NCBI GenBank assembly: GCA_964036665.1 | Contig: OZ038527.1 | Coordinates: 13,609,835 to 13,673,834, forward strand | Direction of reading: 5' to 3' | DNA from: Gordius sp. MW1 | Lineage: Eukaryota > Nematomorpha > Gordioida > Gordea > Gordiidae | Length of the DNA stretch: 64,000 bases | In this document: positions 48,762 through 62,890 of the stretch, piece by piece | Position numbering within the stretch: position 1 is the first letter of the stretch | Layout: each line of letters starts with the position of its first letter | Translations under genes and position numbers: made by a program | The notes under the pieces: model-generated | The model's input: only the letters and a program-made list of their open reading frames with translations | Told to the model about the DNA's origin: nothing | Databases searched by the model: none

Positions 48762-51700
48762 ATACAAAAGTAAGCCGATTTGAGAATCCTATTATCCTCG
48801 ATTGACTTCCGAAAAGAGGTTTTAAGCTGCGAGAACTATCATTTTGACAAAAGACAACGTTTTATTGTTGCGATTAGTTTGTTGTATCGCAACGTGAGTG
48901 CTTAATTTTTGAAAATTGCTCTATGCGATCATGATTTCAATGTAATAGTTTTCTGATTCTGATAAATTTTTTACTTTTTATCATGGAAACAACGTCTGAA
49001 AACGACAACTTTCATCGGATTAATACGGTTGAATATAAAAATGTGAAAAATTTTGAGGTAAAAATATTCATTTTTTTCGATTCTATGTGAAAGAGCGTAA
49101 AAAAATATATAAAAATAAGCCGATTTGAGAATCCTATTATCCTCGATTGACTTCCGAAAAGAGGTTTTAAGCTGCGAGAACTATCATTTTGACAAAAGAC
49201 AACGTTTTATTGTTACGATTAGTTTGTTGTATCGCAACGTGAGTGCTTAATTTTTGAAAACTGCTCTATGCAATCATGATTTCAAAGTAATAGTTCTGAT
49301 AAATTTTTACTTTTTATCATGGAAACAACGTCTGAAAACGACAGCTTTCATCGGATGAATACGGTTGAATAAAAAAATGTGAAAAATTTTGAGGTAAAAA
49401 TATTTATTTTTTTCGATTCTATGTGAAAGAGCTTGAAAAAATATATAAAAGTAAGCCGATTTGAGAATCCTATTATCTTCGATTGACTTCCGAAAAGAGG
49501 TTTTAAGCTGCGAGAACTATCATTTTGACAAAAGACAACGTTTTATTGTTGCGATTAGTTTGTTGTATCGCAACGTGAGTGCTTAATTTTTGAAAATTGC
49601 TCTATGCGATCATGATTTCAAAGTAATAGTTTTCTGATTCTGATAAATTTTTACTTTTTATCATGGAAACAACGTCTGAAAACGACAACTTTCATCGGAT
49701 GAATACGGTTGAATAAAAAAATGTGAAAAATTTTGAGGTAAAAATATTCATTTTTTTCGATTCTATGTGAAAGAGCGTAAAAAAATATATAAAAATAAGC
49801 CGATTTGAGAATCATATTATCCTCGATTGACTTCCGAAAAGAAGTTTTAAGCTGCGAGAACTATCATTTTGACAAAAGACAACGTTTTATTGTTGCGATT
49901 TGTTTGTTGTATCGCAACGTGAGTGCTTAATTTTTAAAAACTGCTCTATGCAATCATGATTTCAAAGTAATAGTTTTCTGATTCTGATAAATTTTTACTT
50001 TTTATCATGGAAACAACGTCTGAAAACGACAACTTTCATCGGATTAATACGGTTGAATATAAAAATGTGAAAAATTTTGAGGTAAAAATATTCATTTTTT
50101 TCGATTCTATGTGAAAGAGCGTAAAAAAATATATAAAAATAAGCCGATTTGAGAATCCTATTATCCTCGATTGACTTCCGAAAAGAGGTTTTAAGCTGCG
50201 AGAACTATCATTTTGACAAATAACAACGTTTTATTGTTGCGATTAGTTTGTTGTATCGCAACGTGAGTGCTTAATTTTTAAAAACTGCTCTATGCAATCA
50301 TGATTTCAAAGTAATAGTTTTCTGATTCTGATAAATTTTTACTTTTTATCATGGAAACAACGTCTGAAAACGACAACTTTCATCGGATGAATACGGTTGA
50401 AAGAAAAAAATGTGAAAAATTTTGAGGTAAAAATATTTATTTTTTTCAATTCTATGTGAAAGAGCTTGAAAAAATATATAAAAGTAAGCCGATTTGAGAA
50501 TCCTATTATCTTCGATTGACTTCCGAAAAGAGGTTTTAAGCTGCGAGAACTATCATTTTGACAAAAGACAACGTTTTATTGTTGCGATTAGTTTGTTGTA
50601 TGGTAACGTGAGTGCTTAATTTTTGAAAATTGCTCTATGCAATCAAGATTTCAAAGTAATAGTTTTCTGATTCTGACAAGTTTTTACTTTTTATCATGGA
50701 AACAACGTCTGAAAACGACAGCTTTCATCGGATGAATAGGGTTGAATAAAAATATGTGAAAAATTTTGAGGTAAAAATATTCATTTTTTTCGATTCTTTG
50801 TGAAAGAGCGTATAAAAATATATAAAAATAAGCCAATTTGAGAATCCTATTATCCTCGATTGACTTCCGAAAAGAGGTTTTAAGCTGCGAGAACTATCAT
50901 TTTGACAAAAGACAACGTTTTATTGTTGCGATTAGTTTGTTGTATCAAACGTGAGTGCTTAATTTTTGAAAACTGCTCTATGCAATCATGATTTCAAAGT
51001 AATAGTTTTCTGATTCTGATAAATTTTTACTTTTTATCATGGAAACAACGTCTAAAAACGACAACTATCATCGGATGAATACGGTTGAAAGAAAAAAAAT
51101 GTGAACAATTTTGAGGTAAAAATATTTATTTTTTTCAATTCTATGTGAAAGAGCTTGAAAAAAATATACAAAAGTAAGCCGATTTGAGAATCCTATTATC
51201 CTCGATTGACTTCCGAAAAGAGGTTTTAAGCTGCGAGAACTATCATTTTGACAAAAGACAACGTTTTATTGTTGCGATTAGTTTGTTGTATCGCAACGTG
51301 AGTGCTTAATTTTTGAAAATTGCTCTATGCGATCATGATTTCAATGTAAAAGTTTTCTGATTCTGATAAATTTTTTACTTTTTATCATGGAAACAACGTC
51401 TGAAAACGACAACTTTCATCGGATTAATACGGTTGAATATAAAAATGTGAAAAATTTTGAGGTAAAAATATTCATTTTTTTCGATTCTATGTGAAAGAGC
51501 TTGAAAAAATATATAAAAGTAAGCCGATTTGAGAATCCTATTATCTTCGATTGACTTCCGAAAAGAGGTTTTAAGCTGCGAGAACCATCATTTTGACAAA
51601 AGACAACGTTTTATTGTTGCGATTAGTTTGTTGTATCGCAACGTGAGTGCTTAATTTTTGAAAATTGCTCTATGCGATCATGATTTCAATGTAATAGTTT

Positions 51701-52299
51701 TCTGATTCTGATAAATTTTTTACTTTTTATCATGGAAACAACGTCTGAAAACGACAACTTTCATCGGATTAATACGGTTGAATATAAAAATGTGAAAAAT
51801 TTTGAGGTAAAAATATTCATTTTTTTCGATTCTATGTGAAAGACCGTAAAAAAATATATAAAAGTAAGCCGATTTGAGAATCCTATTATCTTCGATTGAC
51901 TTCCGAAAAGAGGTTTTAAGCTGCGAGAACTATCATTTTGACAAAAGACAACGTTTTATTGTTGCGATTAGTTTGTTGTATCGCAACGTGAGTGCTTAAT
52001 TTTTGAAAACTGCTCTATGCAATCATGATTTCAAAGTAATAGTTTTCTGATTATGATAAATTTACTTTTTATCATGGAAACAACGTCTGAAAACGACAGC
52101 TTTCATCGGATGAATACAGTTGAATAAAAAAATGTGAAAAATTGAGGTAAAAATATTCATTTTTTTCGATTCTATGTGAAAGAGCGTAAAAAAATATATA
52201 AAAATAAGCCGATTTGAGAATCCTATTATCCTCGATTGACTTCCGAAAAGAGGTTTTAAGCTGCGAGAACTATCATTTTGACAAAAGACAACGTTTTAT

Positions 52300-54330
52300 T
52301 GTTGCGATTTGTTTGTTGTATCGCAACGTGAGTGCTTAATTTTTGAAAACTGCTCTATGCAATCATGATTTCAAAGTAATAGTTATCTGATTCTGATAAA
52401 TTTTTACTTTTTATAATGGAAACAATATCTGAAAACGACAACTTTCATCGGATGAATACGGTTGAAATAAAAAAATGTGAAAAACTTTGAGGTAAATATA
52501 TTTATTTTTTTCGATTCTATGTGAAAGAGCTTGAAAAAATATATAAAAGTAAGCCGATTTGAGAATCCTATTGTCTTCGATTGACTTCCGAAAAGAGGTT
52601 TTAAGCTGCGAGAAATATCATTTTGACAAAAGACAACGTTTTATTGTTGCGATTAGTTTGTTGTATCGCAAGGTGAGTGCTTAATTTTTGAAAATTGCTC
52701 TATGCGATCATGATTTCAAAGTAATAGTTTTCTGATTCTGATAAATTTTTACTTTTTATCATGGAAACAACGTCTGAAAACGACAACTTTCATCGGATGA
52801 ATACGGTTGAATAAAAAAATGTGAAAAATTTTGAGGTAAAAATATTTATTTTTTTCGATTCTATGTGAAAGAGCGTAAAAAAATATATAAAAGTAAGCCG
52901 ATTTGAGAATCCTATTATCTTCGATTGACTTCCGAAAAGAGCTTCTAAGCTGCGAGAACTATCATTTGGACAAAAGACAACGTTTTATTGTTGCGATTAG
53001 TTTGTTGTATCGTAACGTGAGTGCTTAATTTTTGAAAATTGCTCTATGCGATCATGATTTCAAAGTAATAGTTTTCTGATTCTGATAAATTTTTACTTTT
53101 TATCATGGAAACAACGTCTGAAAACGACAGCTTTCATCGGATGAATACGGTTGAATAAAAAAATGTGAAAAATTGAGGTAAAAATATTCATTTTTTTCGA
53201 TTCTATGTGAAAGAGCGTATAAAAATATATAAAAATAAGCCAATTTGAGAATCCTATTATCCTCGATTGACTTCCGAAAAGAGGTTTTAAGCTGCGAGAA
53301 CTATCATTTTGACAAAAGACAACGTTTTATTGTTGCGATTTGTTTGTTGTATCGCAACGTGAGTGCTTAATTTTTGAAAACTGCTCTATGCAATCATGAT
53401 TTCAAAGTAATAGTTTTCTGATTATGATAAATTTACTTTTTATCATGGAAACAACGTCTGAAAACGACAGCTTTCATCGGATGAATACGGTTGAATAAAA
53501 AAATGTGAAAAATTGAGGTAAAAATATTCATTTTTTTCGATTCTATGTGAAAGAGCGTAAAAAAATATATAAAAATAAGCCGATTTGAGAATCCTATTAT
53601 CCTCGATTGACTTCCGAAAAGAGGTTTTAAGCTGCGAGAACTATCATTTTGACAAAAGACAACGTTTTATTGTTGCGATTTGTTTGTTGTATCGCAACGT
53701 GAGTGCTTAATTTTTGAAAACTGCTCTATGCAATCATGATTTCAAAGTAATAGTTTTCTGATTATGATAAATTTACTTTTTATCATGGAAACAACGTCTG
53801 AAAACGACAGCTTTCATCGGATGAATACGGTTGAATAAAAAAATGTGAAAAATTTTGAGGTAAAAATATTTATTTTTTTCGATTCTATGTGAAAGAGCTT
53901 GAAAAAAAATATAAAAGTAAGCCGATTTGAGAATCCTATTATCCTCGATTGACTTCCGAAAAGAGGTTTTAAGCTGCGAGAACTATCATTTTGACAAAAG
54001 ACAACCTTTTATTGTTGCGATTAGTTTGTTGTATCGCAACGTGAGTGCTTAATTTTTGAAAACTGCTCTATGCAATCATGATTTCAAAGTAATAGTTTTC
54101 TGATTCTGATAAATTTTTACTTTTTATAATGGAAACAATATCTGAAAACGACAACTTTCATCGGATGAATACGGTTGAAATAAAAAAATGTGAAAAACTT
54201 TGAGGTAAATATATTTATTTTTTTCGATTCTATGTGAAAGAGCTTGAAAAAATATATAAAAGTAAGCCGATTTGAGAATCCTATTATCATTGACTTCCGA
54301 AAAGAGGTTTTAAGCTGCGAGAAATATCAT
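52300..54330. repeat. Partial duplication, offset 1713 bp (five monomers)
   Basis: The rare string AATGGAAACAATATCTG followed by GAAATAAAAAAATGTG and AACTTTGAGGTAAATATA occurs near 52417-52500 and again near 54130-54212, an offset of 1713 bp. The match covers only part of the intervening unit; monomers between the two sites differ in the TTTGTTTG and TTAGTTTG tags. Confidence 0.7.
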
Positions 54331-57300
54331 TTTGACAAAAGACAACGTTTTATTGTTGCGATTAGTTTGTTGTATCGCAACGTGAGTGCTTAATTTTTGA
54401 AAATTGCTCTATGCGATCATGATTTCAAAGTAATAGTTTTCTGATTCTGATAAATTTTTACTTTTTATCATGGAAACAACGTCTGAAAACGACAACTTTC
54501 ATCGGATGAATACGGTTGAATAAAAAAATGTGAAAAATTTTGAGGTAAAAATATTTATTTTTTTCGATTCTATGTGAAAGAGCGTAAAAAAATATATAAA
54601 AATAAGCCGATTTGAGAATCCTATTATCCTCGATTGACTTCCGAAAAGAGGTTTTAAGCTGCGAGAACTATCATTTTGACAAAAGACAACGTTTTATTGT
54701 TGCGATTTGTTTGTTGTATCGCAACGTGAGTGCTTAATTTTTGAAAACTGCTCTATGCAATCATGATTTCAAAGTAATAGTTTTCTGATTATGATAAATT
54801 TACTTTTTATCATGGAAACAACGTCTGAAAACGACAGCTTTCATCGGATGAATACGGTTGAATAAAAAAATGTGAAAAATTTTGAGGTAAAAATATTTAT
54901 TTTTTTCGATTCTATGTGAAAGAGCTTGAAAAAATATATAAAAGTAAGCCGATTTGAGAATTGACTTCCGAAAAGATGTTTTAAGCTGCGAGAACTATCA
55001 TTTTGACAAAAGACAACGTTTTATTGTTGCGATTAGTTTGTTGTATCGCAACGTGAGTTCTTAATTTTTAAAAACTGCTCTATGCAATCATGATTTCAAA
55101 GTAATAGTTTTCTGATTCTGATAAATTTTTACTTTTTATCATGGAAACAACGTCTGAAAACGACAACTTTCATCGGATGTATACGGTTGAAATAAAAAAA
55201 TGTGAAAAATTTTGAGGTAAATATATTTATTTTTTTCGATTCTATGTGAAAGAGCTTGAAAAAATATATAAAAGTAAGCCGATTTGAGAATCCTATTATC
55301 TTCGATTGACTTCCGAAAAGAGGTTTTAAGCTGCGAGAACTATCATTTTGACAAAAGACAACGTTTTATTGTTGCGATTAGTTTGTTGTATCGCAACGTG
55401 AGTGCTTAATTTTTGAAAATTGCTCTATGCGATCATGATTTCAAAGTAATAGTTTTCTGATTCTGATAAATTTTTACTTTTTATAATGGAAACAACGTCT
55501 GAAAACGACAACTTTCATCGGATGAATACGGTTGAATAAAAAAATGTGAAAAATTTTGAGGTAAAAATATTTATTTTTTTCGATTCTATGTGAAAGAGCG
55601 TAAAAAAATATATAAAAATAAGCCGATTTGAGAATCCTATTATCCTCGATTGACTTCCGAAAAGAGGTTTAAAGCTGCGAGAACTATCATTTTGACAAAA
55701 GACAACGTTTTATTGTTGCGATTTGTTTGTTGTATCGCAACGTGAGTGCTTAATTTTTAAAAACTGCTCTATGCAATCATGATTTCAAAGTAATTGTTTT
55801 CTTATTCTGATAAATTTTTACTTTTTATCATGAAAACAACGTCTGAAAACGACAACTTTCATCGGATGAATACGGTTGAAAGAAAAAAATGTGAAAAATT
55901 TTGAGGTAAAAATATTTATTTTTTTTAATTCAATGTCAAAGAGCGTAAAAAAATATATAAAAATAAGCCGATTTGAGAATCCTATTATCCTCGATTGACT
56001 TCCGAAAAGAGGTTTTAAGCTGCGAGAACTATCATTTTGACAAAAGACAACGTTTTATTGTTGCGATTTGTTTGTTGTATCGCAACGTGAGTGCTTAATT
56101 TTTGAAAACTGCTCTATGCAATCATGATTTCAAAGTAATAGTTTTCTGATTATGATAAATTTACTTTTTATCATGGAAACAACGTCTGAAAACGACAGCT
56201 TTCATCGGATGAATACGGTTGAATAAAAAAATGTGAAAAATTTTGAGGTAAAAATATTTATTTTTTTCGATTCTTTGTAAAAGAGCTTGAAAAAATATAT
56301 AAAAGTAAGCCGATTTGAGAATCCTATTATCTTCGATTGACTACCGAAAAGAGGTTTTAAGCTGCGAGAACTATCATTTTGACAAAAGACAACGTTTTAT
56401 TGTTGCGATTAGTTTGTTGTATCGCAACGTGAGTGCTTAATTTTTGAAAATTGTTCTATGCGATCATGATTTCAAAGTAATAGTTTTCTGATTCTGATAA
56501 ATTTTTACTTTTTATCATGGAAACAACGTCTGAAAACGACAACTTTCATCGGATGAATACGGTTGAATAAAAAAATGTGAAAAATTTTGAGGTAAAAATA
56601 TTCATTTTTTTCGATTCTATGTGAAAGAGCGTAAAAAAATATATAAAAATAAGCCGATTTGAGAATCCTATTATCCTCGATTGACTTCCGAAAAGAGGTT
56701 TTAAGCTGCGAGAACTATCATTTTGACAAAAGACAACGTTTTATTGTTGCGATTTGTTTGTTGTATCGCAACGTGAGTGCTTAATTTTTGAAAACTGCTC
56801 TATGCAATCATGATTTCAAAGTAATAGTTTTCTGATTATGATAAATTTTTACTTTTTATCATGGAAACAACGTCTGAAAACGACAGCTTTCATCGGATGA
56901 ATACGGTTGAATAAAAAAATGTGAAAAATTTTGAGGTAAAAATATTTATTTTTTTCGATTCTATGTGAAAGAGCTTGAAAAAATATATAAAAGTAAGCCG
57001 ATTTGAGAATCCTATTATCTTCGATTGACTTCCGAAAAGAGGTTTTAAGCTGCGAGAACTATCATTTTGACAAAAGACAACGTTTTATTGTTGCGATTAG
57101 TTTGTTGTATCGCAACGTGAGTGCTTAATTTTTGAAAATTGCTCTATGCGATCATGATTTCAAAGTAATAGTTTTCTGATTCTGATAAATTTACTTTTTA
57201 TCATGGAAACAACGTCTGAAAACGACAACTTTCATCGGATGAATACGGTTGAATAAAAAAATGTGAAAAATTTTGAGGTAAAAATATTTATTTTTTTCGA

Positions 57301-57429
57301 TTCTATGTGAAAGAGCGTAAAAAAATATATAAAAATAAGCCGATTTGAGAATCCTATTATCCTCGATTGACTTCCGAAAAGAGGTTTTAAGCTGCGAGAA
57401 CTATCATTTTGACAAAAGACAACGTTTTA

Positions 57430-60400
57430 TTGTTGCGATTTGTTTGTTGTATCGCAACGTGAGTGCTTAATTTTTAAAAACTGCTCTATGCAATCATGAT
57501 TTCAAAGTAATAGTTTTCTGATTCTGATAAATTTTTACTTTTTATCATGGAAACAACGTCTGAAAACGACAACTTTCATCGGATGAATACGGTTGAAAGA
57601 AAAAAATGTGAAAAATTTTGAGGTAAAAATATTTATTTTTTTCAATTCTATGTGAAAGAGCGTAAAAAAATATATAAAAATAAGCCGATTTGAGAATCCT
57701 ATTATCCTCGATTGACTTCCGAAAAGAGGTTTTAAGCTGCGAGAACTATCATTTTGACAAAAGACAACGTTTTATTGTTGCGATTTGTTTGTTGTATCGC
57801 AACGTGAGTGCTTAATTTTTGAAAACTGCTCTATGCAATCATGATTTCAAAGTAATAGTTTTCTGATTATGATAAATTTACTTTTTATCATGGAAACAAC
57901 GTCTGAAAACGACAGCTTTCATCGGATGAATACGGTTGAATAAAAAAATGTGAAAAATTTTGAGGTAAAAATATTTATTTTTTTCGATTCTATGTGAAAG
58001 AGCTTGAAAAAATATATAAAAGTAAGCCGATTGAGAATCCTATTATCCTCGATTGACTTCCGAAAAGAGGTTTTAAGCTGCGAGAACTATCATTTTGACA
58101 AAAGACAACGTTTTATTGTTACGATTAGTTTGTTGTATCGCAACGTGAGTGCTTAATTTTTGAAAACTGCTCTATGCAATCATGATTTCAAAGTAATAGT
58201 TCTGATATTTTACTTTTTATCATGGAAACAACGTCTGAAAACGACAGCTTTCATCGGATGAATACGGTTGAATAAAAAAATGTGAAAAATTTTGAGGTAA
58301 AAATATTTATTTTTTTCGATTCTATGTGAAAGAGCTTGAAAAAATATATAAAAGTAAGCCGATTTGAGAATCCTATTATCTTCGATTGACTTCCGAAAAG
58401 AGCTTTTAAGCTGCGAGAACTATCATTTGGACAAAAGACAACGTTTTATTGTTGCGATTAGTTTGTTGTATCGTAACGTGAGTGCTTAATTTTTGAAAAT
58501 TGCTCTATGCGATCATGATTTCAAAGTAATAGTTTTCTGATTCTGATAAATTTTTACTTTTTATCATGGAAACAACGTCTGAAAACGACAGCTTTCATCG
58601 GATGAATACGGTTGAATAAAAAAATGTGAAAAATTGAGGTAAAAATATTCATTTTTTTCGATTCTATGTGAAAGAGCGTATAAAAATATATAAAAATAAG
58701 CCAATTTGAGAATCCTGTTATCCTCGATTGACTTCCGAAAAGAGGTTTTAAGCTGCGAGAACTATCATTTTGACAAAAGACAAAGTTTTATTGTTGCGAT
58801 TAGTTTGTTGTATCAAACGTGAGTGCTTAATTTTTGAAAACTGCTCTATGCGATCATGATTTCAAAGTAATAGTTTTCTAATTCTGATAAATTTTTACTT
58901 TTTATCATGGAAACAACGTCTGAAAACGACAACTTTCATCGGATGAATACGGTTGAATAAAAAAATGTGAAAAATTTTGAGGTAAAGATATTCATTTTTT
59001 TCGATTCTATGTGAAAGAGCGTAAAAAAATATATAAAAATAAGCCGATTTGAGAATCCTATTATCCTCGATTGACTTCCGAAAAGAGGTTTTAAGCTGCG
59101 AGAACTATCATTTTGACAAAAGACATCGTTTTATTGTTGCGATTTGTTTGTTGTATCGCAACGTGAGTGCTTAATTTTTGAAAACTGCTCTATGCAATCA
59201 TGATTTCAAAGTAATAGTTTTCTGATTATGATAAATTTACTTTTTATCATGGAAACAACGTCTGAAAACGACAGCTTTCATCGGATGAATACGGTTGAAT
59301 AAAAAAATGTGAAAAATTTTGAGGTAAAAATATTTATTTTTTTCGATTCTATGTGAAAGAGCTTGAAAAAATATATAAAAGTAAGCCGATTTGAGAATCC
59401 TATTATCCTCGATTGACTTCCGAAAAGAGGTTTTAAGCTGCGAGAACTATCATTTTGACAAAAGACAACGTTTTATTGTTGCGATTAGTTTGTTGTATCG
59501 CAACGTGAGTGCTTAATTTTTAAAAACTGCTCTATGCAATCATGATATCAAAGTAATAGTTTTCTGATTCTGATAAATTTTTACTTTTTATCATGGAAAC
59601 AACGTCTGAAAACGACAAATTTCATCGGATGAATACGGTTGAAAGAAAAAAATGTGAAAAATTTTGAGGTAAAAATATTTATTTTTTTCAATATGTGAAA
59701 GAGCTTGAAAAAATATATAAAAGTAAGCCGATTTGAGAATCCTATTATCTTCGATTGACTTCCGAAAAGAGGATTTAAGCTCCGAGAACTATCATTTTGA
59801 CAAAAGACAACGTTTTATTGTTGCGATTAGTTTGTTGTATCGTAACGTGAGTGCTTAATTTTTGAAAATTGCTCTATGCGATCATGATTTCAAAGTAATA
59901 GTTTTCTGATTCTGATAAATTTTTACTTTTTATCATGGAAACAACGTCTGAAAACGACAGCTTTCATCGGATGAATACGGTTGAATAAAAAATGTGAAAA
60001 ATTTTGAGGTAAAAATATTCATTTTTTTCGATTCTATGTGAAAGAGCGTATAAAAATATATAAAAATAAGCCAATTTGAGAATCCTATTATCCTCGATTG
60101 ACTTCCGAAAAGAGGTTTTAAGCTGCGAGAACTATCATTTTGACAAAAGACAACGTTTTATTGTTGCGATTTGTTTGTTGTATCGCAACGTGAGTGCTTA
60201 ATTTTTAAAAACTGCTCTATGCAATCATGATTTCAAAGTAATAGTTTTCTGATTCTGATAAATTTTTACTTTTTATCATGGAAACAACGTCTGAAAACGA
60301 CAACTTTCATCGGATGAATACGGTTGAAAGAAAAAAATGTGAAAAATTTTGAGGTAAAAATATTTATTTTTTTCAATTCTATGTGAAAGAGCGTAAAAAA

Positions 60401-62890
60401 ATATATAAAAATAAGCCGATTTGAGAATCCTATTATCCTCGATTGACTTCCGAAAAGAGGTTTTAAGCTGCGAGAACTATCATTTTGACAAAAGACAACG
60501 TTTTATTGTTGCGATTTGTTTGTTGTATCGCAACGTGAGTGCTTAATTTTTGAAAACTGCTCTATGCAATCATGATTTCAAAGTAATAGTTTTCTGATTA
60601 TGATAAATTTACTTTTTATCATGGAAACAACGTCTGAAAACGACAGCTTTCATCGGATGAATACGGTTGAATAAAAAAATGTGAAAAATTTTGAGGTAAA
60701 AATATTTATTTTTTTCGATTCTATGTGAAAGAGCTTGAAAAAATATATAAAAGTAAGCCGATTGAGAATCCTATTATCCTCGATTGACTTCCGAAAAGAG
60801 GTTTTAAGCTGCGAGAACTATCATTTTGACAAAAGACAACGTTTTATTGTTACGATTAGTTTGTTGTATCGCAACGTGAGTGCTTAATTTTTGAAAACTG
60901 CTCTATGCAATCATGATTTCAAAGTAATAGTTCTGATATTTTACTTTTTATCATGGAAACAACGTCTGAAAACGACAGCTTTCATCGGATGAATACGGTT
61001 GAATAAAAAAATGTGAAAAATTTTGAGGTAAAAATATTCTTTTTTTTCGATTCTATGTGAAAGAGCTTGAAAAAATATATAAAAGTAAGCCGATTTGAGA
61101 ATCCTATTATCTTCGATTGACTTCCGAAAAGAGCTTTTAAGCTGCGAGAACTATCATTTGGACAAAAGACAACGTTTTATTGTTGCGATTAGTTTGTTGT
61201 ATCGTAACGTGAGTGCTTAATTTTTGAAAATTGCTCTATGCGATCATGATTTCAAAGTAATAGTTTTCTGATTCTGATAAATTTTTACTTTTTATCATGG
61301 AAACAACGTCTGAAAACGACAGCTTTCATCGGATGAATACGGTTGAATAAAAAAATGTGAAAAATTGAGGTAAAAATATTCATTTTTTTCGATTCTATGT
61401 GAAAGAGCGTATAAAAATATATAAAAATAAGCCAATTTGAGAATCCTGTTATCCTCGATTGACTTCCGAAAAGAGGTTTTAAGCTGCGAGAACTATCATT
61501 TTGACAAAAGACAAAGTTTTATTGTTGCGATTAGTTTGTTGTATCAAACGTGAGTGCTTAATTTTTGAAAACTGCTCTATGCGATCATGATTTCAAAGTA
61601 ATAGTTTTCTAATTCTGATAAATTTTTACTTTTTATCATGGAAACAACGTCTGAAAACGACAACTTTCATCGGATGAATACGGTTGAATAAAAAAATGTG
61701 AAAAATTTTGATGTAAAGATATTCATTTTTTTCGATTCTATGTGAAAGAGCGTAAAAAAATATATAAAAATAAGCCGATTTGAGAATCCTATTATCCTCG
61801 ATTGACTTCCGAAAAGAGGTTTTAAGCTGCGAGAACTATCATTTTGACAAAAGACATCGTTTTATTGTTGCGATTTGTTTGTTGTATCGCAACGTGAGTG
61901 CTTAATTTTTGAAAACTGCTCTATGCAATCATGATTTCAAAGTAATAGTTTTCTGATTATGATAAATTTACTTTTTATCATGGAAACAACGTCTGAAAAC
62001 GACAGCTTTCATCGGATGAATACGGTTGAATAAAAAAATGTGAAAAATTTTGAGGTAAAAATATTTATTTTTTTCGATTCTATGTGAAAGAGCTTGAAAA
62101 AATATATAAAAGTAAGCCGATTTGAGAATCCTATTATCCTCGATTGACTTCCGAAAAGAGGTTTTAAGCTGCGAGAACTATCATTTTGACAAAAGACAAC
62201 GTTTTATTGTTGCGATTAGTTTGTTGTATCGCAACGTGAGTGCTTAATTTTTAAAAACTGCTCTATGCAATCATGATTTCAAAGTAATAGTTTTCTGATT
62301 CTGATAAATTTTTACTTTTTATCATGGAAACAACGTCTGAAAACGACAAATTTCATCGGATGAATACGGTTGAAAGAAAAAAATGTGAAAAGTTTTGAGG
62401 TAAAAATATTTATTTTTTTCAATATGTGAAAGAGCTTGAAAAAATATATAAAAGTAAGCCGATTTGAGAATCCTATTATCTTCGATTGACTTCCGAAAAG
62501 AGGATTTAAGCTCCGAGAACTATCATTTTGACAAAAGACAACGTTTTATTGTTGCGATTAGTTTGTTGTATCGTAACGTGAGTGCTTAATTTTTGAAAAT
62601 TGCTCTATGCGATCATGATTTCAAAGTAATAGTTTTCTGATTCTGATAAATTTTTACTTTTTATCATGGAAACAACGTCTGAAAACGACAGCTTTCATCG
62701 GATGAATACGGTTGAATAAAAAATGTGAAAAATTTTGAGGTAAAAATATTCATTTTTTTCGATTCTATGTGAAAGAGCGTATAAAAATATATAAAAATAA
62801 GCCAATTTGAGAATCCTATTATCCTCGATTGACTTCCGAAAAGAGGTTTTAAGCTGCGAGAACTATCATTTTGACAAAAGACAACGTTTT
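57430..62890. repeat. Eight-monomer tandem duplication, period 2731 bp
   Basis: Copies are about 57437-60167 and 60168-62898. Private markers at offset 2731 are the CCGATTGAG deletion (58029 and 60760), TCTGATATTTTAC (58201 and 60932), CTTTTAAGC with CATTTGGACAAAAG, AATCCTGTTATCC, GTAAAGATATTC, GACATCGTTTTATTG, TTTTTTCAATATGTG, and GCTCCGAGAAC. The copies part near 60168 and 62899, where GATTTGTTTG is replaced by GATTAGTTTG with TCAAACG. Confidence 0.9.
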
